In this document: positions 56,107-64,000 of the stretch, piece after piece
Layout: each line of letters begins with the position of its first letter
Position numbering within the stretch: the first letter of the stretch is position 1
Program-made: the position numbers and the translations under genes
Assembly: GCA_030685235.1 (NCBI GenBank)
Contig: MU839104.1
Coordinates: 310,001 to 374,000 of the forward strand
Origin: Copromyces sp. CBS 386.78
Taxonomy: Eukaryota; Ascomycota; Sordariomycetes; Sordariales; Sordariaceae
Direction of reading: 5' to 3'
Length of the DNA stretch: 64,000 nucleotides
The notes under the pieces: generated by a model
Databases searched by the model: none
What the model was told of the DNA's origin: nothing
What the model saw: the letters and a program-made list of their open reading frames with translations, nothing else

Positions 56107-57540
56107 TCTATCGCCAAATTGAATGTTTATGCTATGCTGAGCTCATTGATGTGTGCTGGGAGGTACAATCAGATCTGTTCCGAGTTAGGTTGGAGTGACT
56201 GCCGTGATTGTTTGGAATGTTGGAGATACTGCGATGGAGGTTTGGTTGTGTGGAGACGTGACTGCCTGCGCACACGCGTAAAGTGGTTGCGGCTTGGCGT
56301 GTTTTGGTGGTGATCGTGAAGTGTAATTTACGCCAAACTTACGCTATAGCGGCGTATGGATGGTGTACGGTATTACACGCATCAACCCCACCATGCAGAA
56401 CTTCCCCCTCTCCAGAAAATGTGTTCTCAGCAAACGGGCTCTTTCTTCAGTGGTTCTTGGACCCTAAGATCCTCATCAAATCTTTGGAAAAGGGAGGCCT
56501 TGCCACCTCCGCACATCCTCACCTTGCGGTTTTCCAATCGAGCAAATGTGGCTGTCAATCTTGGCCGGCTGGGAGGATGATACGCTCATGATCGTCAGGG
56601 TCATCGCAAACCTTTCACGCTTGCCAGCCACCCATGCCAGTTCGATCCCGCGGAACAGCAGCAGCACAGCGGTTCCTCTCATCTCTTTCCGCGTCCCAGG
56701 GCCTTTATTATCTGTTGGATCTTGGAGGTGGTCAAAAGGCCAGTGATGCAATTTGCAAAAGGTTGTTTTGCTTGCCCGTCATGGACCGTTGTCAAGATAG
56801 GACAAATCAGGAAGTTTATTTGTGTCTTGGCAAAAAGCCCCTGAAATTCATCAGTAGAGGTACACTACCGTGACTACGACGCCAAAGCTGTCACGGTGGA
56901 GCGCGTCCCTGGCCCCACTGCACCTCGTGAAGCTTGCCGGCAGCGGCCTACGAGAGTCGCGATTGCTGACTCGCGGTTCACCATTTTCTAAGTGCCACAA
57001 GTCGGGTGTGGTTGACTACCCCCTCCACAAAACCGATGAACTAATCAGGAATGGCTTGACAAAAGAATGATTCGTTTGTGATTTTACCTTGCAGTCGTTT
57101 GCTAGACCCCCTCCGGCTGCTTCGCTACCCCCACAAGTGGAGCAGAGGATGGGTGTGAACTTGAGCGCTTTCGCTAACAGAATGTTATGCGTGATTCACC
57201 ACGATCTGTTAGAGTCAATCACAGACATCCTCAAAGCGAATGCCGATACTGCTGCACATCTCCACCAGTCCTGTGCAGAACGACACTCTCTCGTTTGAGG
57301 TTCGCCTTTCTACCGCATAACGGTGACGCATCGACTACATGTTGCGATTCTGCCGCCAGTAACAAAAAGGGCAGAGTGTGAACGAGACTAAAAGAGGTCT
57401 TCCTTTGACATCTTCAGTCCTGACGAGAATGGTTCATTACGCTTAAATATTGCCCATGAGCCATTTCCCCCTAGCTCAACTCTCAGCTCACTCAATCCGA
57501 AACCATCACATATTACTTGTATTCCGAGTTCCGCAATACC
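56107..57540. other. Divergent intergenic region, pms1 / DUF4470 gene
   Basis: About 1.4 kb. Open frames on both strands lack recognisable content and have no clear splice partners. Confidence 0.5.
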
Positions 57541-60455
57541 ATGGACGACGATAACGCACAAAAAGCCGCAAAGGCCAGAGAGCAAGGCAATGTCCTCTAC
57601 AAGCAGGGGAAACTTTCCCAAGGTCAGCCATATCAAGCGAACAGGACCGTAAGCAGAATAACTAATGCATAAAAACAAAAATAGCCGAAGCCGCCTACAA
57701 CGTTGCTGCCGACCTGGCCCCCGGTGATGCGGCGCCCTTCTCCAATCTCTCGGCCGTCAAGTACGAAAAGGGTGAGTATGCGGATGCCGTCAAGTTTGCG
57801 ACCAAGGCGTTATCTCTGTATCCCGAGGCCGAAGCGGCAAAGAGAGAAAAGGTCTATGTGCGGCTTGCCAAATCCCACATACACGACCTCAAGCTGGACG
57901 AGGCCACAGGGGCTGCCGAGAAAGTCGCGACAGACCATGTGCGAGCTTCCTTGCTGGCCGACATTAGCCAGCTGAGAAAGGTGGCAGACTCAACAACCTC
58001 GGCTTCCAAGACATCGATGAGAAAGCACATCTTGGACCGCCTGACACTATTCAGACCTGGCCTGTCAAAGAACCTGGAATACTACGCCGTTGGTCACGAT
58101 GATGCGGAGCCAATCTGGGACCATAGCTTCTTCCAATTGACGGGCAACGTCAAAATACCCAAGAACAAGAAGCTGTCTGTCCTCTACTGCGGCATTGGCG
58201 ATGCACGCAATTTCTTCGCCAGCATCATGCACTCCTTCCTCCTCACTCGCATTGGACCCTTCCCAGAGGTCCACTACACGCTGCTCGACATCAACCCAGC
58301 CTCCTTGGCCCGGCTTATGTTGTTGCTCGAGTTGGCGGAGGAGGCTGGAAAGGAACCGCCAAAGAACGACGGTAAGCGGTCACTGGCAGCGAAGGTGATC
58401 TCGACGACAATGGCATACGTGTACAGCGGGCACATATACCCTGCCTTTGCGCATGATCGCGTCCATCACGCCCTGGGAAAGTTGATCGCGAAGATGGAGA
58501 AGAACGACAAGCCCATCTCCAAGTGGCTGCACGTCCCCAAGTCCACTCGTGGGCCGATTCTCGACTGCCTGAGGAACTGGAAGGGTCCAGCAAAAGACTT
58601 CCACACAACGGCATCAATCAGAAAGGCAGCTGTTCGCGACAGAAGGCGCGCCAAGATGCGGAAAGCGATGGGGATCGGACTCCCCCCGGGAATGGAAGAA
58701 TTGATCCACGATATGACTCCAGAGAGTTGCGAACTTGACCGAGACTACTTTGACAATCTTGGATTTCTGCCGCCGCCTGATAGTATTGCGCCATCTGTTG
58801 ACCCCGCGTTTGTACCGCTTCTGAACGCGTATGACGATGGTGAGCCAGGTGCTGCAAAGGCGTTAAAAACGTATGTGGACGGAAATTGGAAGGTCAATGT
58901 GACGCTCATCGATATGGAATGGGAAAAGGACTGGAGATCTTTTTCGGATGACAATGGCCAGGAAGAGGTCACTCCATTCATCAACTTCGACCCTCTCGAA
59001 ATACTGTTCCACCTTACTTGTTCTCTTCCTTTGGACAAGGCTGGTGTGGAAGAAGTGGAAAACGCGATGGGCCTTACTGGCATGTTCTTTGATCTCCTGT
59101 CAGATACATTCTGGCACCCTTCGCGTGGGCCCAAGATGACTGTCGAGATCGTTCTTGGGGAAATGACAGACTTCATGGAGAGGCTGAGATATAACTGCCT
59201 CGAGTTCCGGTCAGAACCTGCAGAGGATGGGTTTGACCCAAGGACGTTCCCCAGAGCCTATGACAGGATTCATCTCAGTAACGTAACGTAAGTCCACTTT
59301 ATATTCCCCGGGGAAGTCTGCTAGGGATGGCCACTTACAAATGGCAGGGATTATGTCGGAGGCTTGATGAACCCGCTCCTTTTTGCGGCACCGTTGTTGA
59401 AGGAGCCAGGGTACTCTGATGTCCGCTTCACCGTTCTGTTGAATCCTCCCAAGTTCAAATCGCATGAACAATTTCAGGCCGAGTATGTCTTGATGCCATC
59501 AGAGGCCAAGATCATCGACCACTTCCATCTCAAGCGTTTGCCGCCCCACCGCCCGCCAAGCCCAGTTCCTTATCGTTCACACCCCCTTGGGCCTATGTTC
59601 GAGGAAAGCTACTTCGTCTGGCAACTGCAGCCTGGTGAGAAATTGCCTTGGGAGAAGCTCATGAGACGACCCCAATTTGAAAGGTGGCTGTACGGATTCT
59701 TCCTAAAGATATGTCTTCCGTATCCTCGGTCTGTGCTCAACATGGATGGTTCTCCGGTCCACGCTCCGCTCAATTTGACGGTCTTCTTCAGGTTGATCTC
59801 TCACATGCATGAAGTTGGATATCCGGCTCACTGGATGTCCAGCATTCTCGACACCATTTGCGAGGGCACCATCACCACCACAACGCGTGCGCCAACGGCC
59901 GAAGTCATGACGCCGCAAGAAGTAGACAAGGTATATCCGGCGAGAAAGATCAACGTTGCACCTTGGAAAGGAGAGTTTACCACTTTGTTGAGCCTGTGGC
60001 GTCATCTTTTCCCGTTCGGGATTTCCATTCCTTCCGGAAAAGGAGCGGTAATTGCTGCTGCAGATGGGATTGGCAACTATCGCATCAAGATGCCTCGCTT
60101 TTGGGGTGACCAGTTGCGCGAGCCTCGGTTCCAGCTTGTCTTTTGGGATGTGAGCCAGGGCAAGCCGCCGCGGAAGCTGCGTACGCTCTTGTTAGACGAC
60201 GAGGTAGGCGACGGGTCGGCAACAGCCCAGGCTATCCGCAATAAGGGCATCCACGTCGTTTCGGCATTCCGTTATACGGTTGACACAGAGTCTGTGAACT
60301 TCTGGCTCCGGAAGGATGTCATGAACGGGATTCTCAGTGGACCGGGTCAGTGGATGGCTTATATATGGAGAACAGATAATTGGGAGAAACTTGGCGAGGG
60401 AGTCCCAATTGCAACCAATCTGGAGATGGAGGGAAGCTGGACTGGCGCTGGTTGA
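57541..60455 (+). CDS. TPR-DUF4470 protein of unknown function
   Basis: Three exons (57541-57622, 57685-59287, 59348-60455) encode 930 aa. Residues 1-110 form a TPR-like helical pair run (AREQGNVLYKQGKLSQAEAA, FSNLSAVKYEKGEYADAVKF). DUF4470 follows at about 185-300, recognised by LSVLYCGIGDARNFFASIMH and VHYTLLDINPASLARLMLLL. The rest has no known domain but is well ordered (few low-complexity stretches), with aromatic-rich segments such as FERWLYGFFLKICLPYPRSV and FPFGISIPSGKGAVI. No membrane span or signal peptide is seen. DUF4470 is found widely in fungi, often beside TPR or MYND segments. Its GxGDxRN core recalls a nucleotide- or SAM-binding loop, but that is my inference and no activity is established. 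Confidence 0.85.
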
Positions 60456-63400
60456 GTTGACATTATACTTATCATCCCTTGGTCCTTGGGAGATTAAGCC
60501 GTAAGGAACAGAAAGATGAAGGAAGTTGCCTCAAAACGTTTGGAAGGTAGTTGCCGCCTGGTTTGCCAAAGGCAGAGATGCGCTGATACGCTTTATAATA
60601 CCTTACCGTGTAAAGCACCCTAAGGTAGCTTTAGGTACCTGCTATTCCTACGTTACAGGGAACCCAATTCGCACGACGGATCCTTCCCCGTGCTCTTGGT
60701 GCATGCCTTGTGCTGCGATCAACAAACTGTAGCTAGCGGGTAAGACTACCTTAGAAAGTGTGGGTTTCGTGTTGAAGAGCTGTAGAGCAGATTACTGATA
60801 GTCGGATTATTCTCAGGACGGATCATCTTCCCTGACGCTAGATTCCTATAGGGACATTTATATCGTACAATCAGCAAGAACTGTGCCGCAATGGCTCGCG
60901 GAGCAGTTACTCGTCTGGGCTAGAAACGCCCTCTGCGACCCCAAGCTGTAAAACGGCTGAAACGTGCGGAAGTGGTTGGATGACGTTGTGTTTAGTTCTT
61001 GGCATGAATGAACGCCCTACAAGGTTGGAATTTAAAGCTCAATAGATAAGGCGAGGAGCACTCGGCCGACTCAACCAACAGCCAACGCATATCCGGGACG
61101 ATGACCGCTTTACATGCGCCTCTATTGTTGCTTTTGGCAACCTGGCGTTGACAACGGGCGAATTGGTCGATGGCTGCTTCGTATTCAGCGGATCGAGACC
61201 GGCCAACAACGCACCAGACAATGGACGGGCCTTGCCGTGCGGTACTGGCCGTGAAAGTATAGCCCAATTCTTAAAAGTCTATAAAGAACATGATGACGGA
61301 TTACAATCACCGACGGTGAGTGAGAAGTACGACGCTGACCGGTTCAACGTCGGCATGTAAACACCAAAGAGTGCAAGTTTTGGGACACGCTATATATGGT
61401 TCATCAACGCAAGGCAGCTTGATATTAATCCAAGGTCAACAATGACAGTTTTGATGAAGCGAGATGGATGATGCGGGGGACATCCCAGGTTTGCCGGGCT
61501 ATAGGACCAACCCGCCAGTTGAATCGCAATCACCAGAGAGTGATATGCAATTCCACATACGAGCTGCGAGATAGAGGAGGGGGGTTCATTATCATGTTGC
61601 AGTTTCGGTCATCCACCCCCCCCCCCCCCCCCCGAATCCTCCCAGTCGGAAACCGGGCTGACGACAACGACGTGTGAAGAGGCGGCTTCCTTACATATAC
61701 GACCCGCGTAGCTGTTCTGGCTAGGCTCACCTTGGTGTCTGGTCTGGCTGGAGTCCGTTGGCCATGACGAAAGATGTCTCAGCGGATCGGTCGGATGCCA
61801 CTGTTTTCTCTTTGAAGCAGCTTGCCGCTTGTCTTGATGAGGATCAACACCATGATACGATGTCACCACCAAGCACAAAGCAAAGAGAGGAAAGCAGAAA
61901 AAGAACGCATCCGGCACACTCCGCTGCAACAACAACAACAACCGAAAGTCGCAATGACACTGCGATTCGTGAAGATCACGACACTCCTAACCCAATTTGC
62001 CTCAGGCGTATGGAGACATGCTGTTTTTGTCCGTCCGTTTCAAAGTGCCCGGCATTGGTCTTGCCAACTTCTGGGGATCAGATCCACCATTCACCCCTCT
62101 CAATAATACCCACGATGGTCGTGATATGTTTCCATGTTTCTGCGTTTCGTTAACATCACATTGCTTTGGAAATATCAAGGTCTATCATGCCGTGATCACG
62201 GACGATAGTTTCTTTCTGCAGTCAGTCGCGTCAGTCTATCGGGAACATCCAGCTCGCGCAAGAGCACTCCTCTGCACTCACTGCACACATCCCCACTGCT
62301 GCACATGCATTGCGCTACAAACTACCCACAGAAAAAATATACAGACAGGCAACCTCCTTGAATCAAGTCTGTCGAATGAGAAGACGCCGTCGAATCACGT
62401 CAAAACAACTCGGCCCGCAGCGAGGCTAGATTGTCGTGGGCTTCGCGGTGAGCACCGACCAGGCGACCAAAGCAGTGACCACAACACAAAGAAAGACCGC
62501 TGGCAAACCCCAATCGTCCGTGTCTTGAATAGTTACGAGACTGCTTATTGGTTGGTGAGGATTGGAAACCCCCAAATCTCAAGTCCCTGATGGGGTGTCC
62601 TGACAGAGTCGGGCGGGTGTCCAGGGATTTTGCTGCGAAATCCCGTCCCACTGGACGGGAGCCCACTGTGAGCCCGCTGAGCCCGCAACCCCAAAATGCT
62701 TGATTTTCCTTAGCTTCGGCTTTTCTTTCAGTCGCGTTCTAGCCTGCCAGCTTAGGTTCGTATCCATCCGATATCTCATATCTTGCCTCTTCTTTTTCTC
62801 TCTACTCCGAGTCCCCCTTCCCGTCTGTTCTCCTTTTCTTCCTTTTAGATCTGGTCCCGCGCCTTTGGAAATTGAGATTGGGGTCTGTGCTACCTGAACC
62901 CGACCTTGTCCTTGTCCTCAAGCGCGGAGACAGTTAGACCCGATAGATCCAATTGTCACCTGCACTTCCAGGTTGACACCTGCAGAGAGGTACCTCTACA
63001 CAGGTAGCGCCTGCCCGTTGGGACAAGCTCGGACAGCTGACAGCGACTGGATTTACTGGGACCAGTCGGACCCCATCGCCATTTTCCTTTCGCGCTTCGC
63101 AATCGGAAGCAGCGCCCGCCTTCAATCGCCATCGAATTGACGAGTAGGGAACTTCGGCTGGCGGCCCCGTTACTTGGCACCACCCTTCCTTCAACTTTAC
63201 TCCAACTTTCAACTTTGCAGATTCGAGGTTCGAGATTCCGGAGATTCGAGATTCTCTTTGGAGACTTCCCTGGGTTTGAGCCCAGGCCTCTTATCTCCCT
63301 CAACTCTCAAACGATATCCACACCGGCCACTGTCAAACATCCGACCTCCCGACTTGGCTAAGCTTTTTGTCTTGCATACGCCTCACCTGCTGGAACCAAC

Positions 63401-63601
63401 CGCATGCCACGACTTGGAGAAAAGGCGACATCACACGAAATAAACTACCCGAAGATCAGAGGGTAAAGAAAAAAAAGTCAGACCGTAAGAGCCACCCAGT
63501 CGCGACACTGGCTGCGCTCTGTGTTTCCGACCAACCTACCCTGACCCGTCGTTACCTGTTGTGGCACACCAAGACCGCCCGCCACTGGCACCAACCCTGG
63601 A
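60456..63601. other. Long intergenic region and leader of the last gene
   Basis: About 3.1 kb without a supported gene. It contains an 18-base C run (61616-61633), an 8-bp perfect inverted repeat TCCCGTCC-CACT-GGACGGGA (62641-62660) and, from about 62700, CT-rich sequence typical of a long leader. The frames at 61758-62153 and 61997-62590 lack recognisable content. Confidence 0.5.
61616..61633. repeat. Poly(C) run, 18 bases
   Basis: An uninterrupted run of 18 C on the plus strand (18 G on the minus strand), unusually long for a G/C homopolymer. Confidence 0.95.
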
Positions 63602-64000
63602 ATGAGGACTCGGCTACCTGGAACCTCAGAAGACGGCGATCTATGTCCTGTCGAGGCTCCTGTTCCTAATAATGTCGACTTCCTACTACACCAACAACTC
63701 CAACAGGAGCAGGACGTGTACGCAAACTCGACAACGAATGCGACAACATCCCCGTCGATAGCGCCAACAGCCCCCTCGCAGTCCTCGGCCGCCGAACGAA
63801 CCAGTCCCGAGTCGCCCTCTGTGCGCCAGTCCCCTTCCAAGCGCGATCGTAACCCCGGCCCTTCCTCTAGCCCCGGCGCCGGTCCATTGCATCTCGAGCA
63901 CCAGCCTCCTTCTCAACAGTCGCAAAACCAACAACATCAGCAGTCTTTCTACGCGCGAAGTAGGCGGTCCGGCAACTTCAATTGGAAACTGTCACACTCT
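63602..64000 (+). CDS. 5' end of a Gln/Ser/Pro-rich protein (cut by window end)
   Basis: The frame from ATG 63602 is open for 133 codons to the last base of the window, so the gene continues beyond it. It starts MRTRLPGTSEDGDLCPVEAP and goes on through NNVDFLLHQQLQQEQDVYAN, then a Ser/Thr/Pro-rich stretch with several SP pairs (SPESP, RQSPSK, SSSPG). A Gln/His-rich run follows, and a basic segment (ARSRRSGNFNWKLSHS) closes the visible part. This is typical of the disordered N-terminus of a fungal regulatory or membrane protein, but no family can be named. A CT-rich leader of up to 900 bases precedes it. The true start could be further downstream if an intron is present. Confidence 0.65.
   Translation, partial: MRTRLPGTSEDGDLCPVEAPVPNNVDFLLHQQLQQEQDVYANSTTNATTSPSIAPTAPSQSSAAERTSPESPSVRQSPSKRDRNPGPSSSPGAGPLHLEHQPPSQQSQNQQHQQSFYARSRRSGNFNWKLSHS

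Noticed and set aside
61290..61337. C/D-like pair ATGATGA...CTGA
   Set aside because: Spacing is short, there is no terminal stem and the guide matches no rRNA I recall.
62641..62660. Perfect 8-bp inverted repeat TCCCGTCC/GGACGGGA as an operator
   Set aside because: A single short palindrome in a leader-like region. Nothing links it to a known regulator.

Overview
The window is nuclear DNA of a filamentous ascomycete, most likely a Sordariomycete and possibly Sordariales. This is inferred from short introns (about 50-140 bp) with GTRNGT donors and CTAAC branch sites, from long pyrimidine-rich leaders, and from the set of orthologues: a GEgh16/GAS1-type secreted protein, HEI10, fungal Asi-type RING membrane ligase and a TPR-DUF4470 protein. 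All exon-intron models below were built by hand and each sums to a whole number of codons. No prokaryotic, viral or biosynthetic-cluster content is visible.

Layout. 0-3.6 kb: no convincing protein gene. 3.7-5.6 kb (-): NEDD8-activating E1 regulatory subunit. 6.6-8.0 kb (+): meiotic RING protein HEI10. 8.5 kb: intron-containing tRNA-Gln(UUG). 8.6-11 kb: empty. 11.1-11.9 kb (+): GEgh16-type secreted protein. 13.4-14.0 kb (+): small unrecognised protein. 14.8-17.5 kb (-): SYF1. 18.2-19.4 kb (+): V-ATPase subunit D with an 11-nt microexon. 19.7-20.7 kb (-): U1A/U2B''-type snRNP protein. 21.5-24.6 kb (+): Asi-like RING membrane protein. 25.0-26.2 kb (-): SEN34, whose leader intron holds a C/D snoRNA. 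26.5-27.7 kb (-): ELP4. 27.9-28.9 kb: a 974-bp element with terminal inverted repeats. 29.2-29.7 kb (+): RPB8. 30.0-31.2 kb (-): Nudix protein. 32.7-33.4 kb (+): OPI10/Hikeshi. 34.0-36.4 kb (-): Golgi apyrase. 37.9-38.8 kb (-): exosome subunit MTR3. 39.4-40.0 kb (+): a spliced noncoding transcript with two intronic C/D snoRNAs. 41.3-43.0 kb (+): Anp1/Mnn9-family mannosyltransferase. 44.1-49.4 kb (+): Sec7 ARF-GEF Gea1/2. 49.9-51.9 kb (+): CCA-adding enzyme. 52.2 kb (-): tRNA-Val(AAC). 52.5-56.1 kb (-): PMS1. 57.5-60.5 kb (+): TPR-DUF4470 protein. 63.6 kb to the end (+): 5' end of a Gln/Ser/Pro-rich protein.

The genes are mostly unrelated housekeeping functions, as usual in fungal chromosomes. 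A tRNA/rRNA maturation theme does stand out: an intron-bearing tRNA-Gln(UUG), SEN34 (tRNA splicing), ELP4 (wobble uridine modification), CCA1 (3' CCA addition), RPB8 (shared with Pol I and III), MTR3 (exosome) and three C/D snoRNAs whose guides match conserved rRNA. I treat the linkage as probably coincidental. The most informative discoveries are the snoRNAs, which no protein-centred annotation would show, and the minisatellite-bearing inverted-repeat element between elp4 and rpb8.
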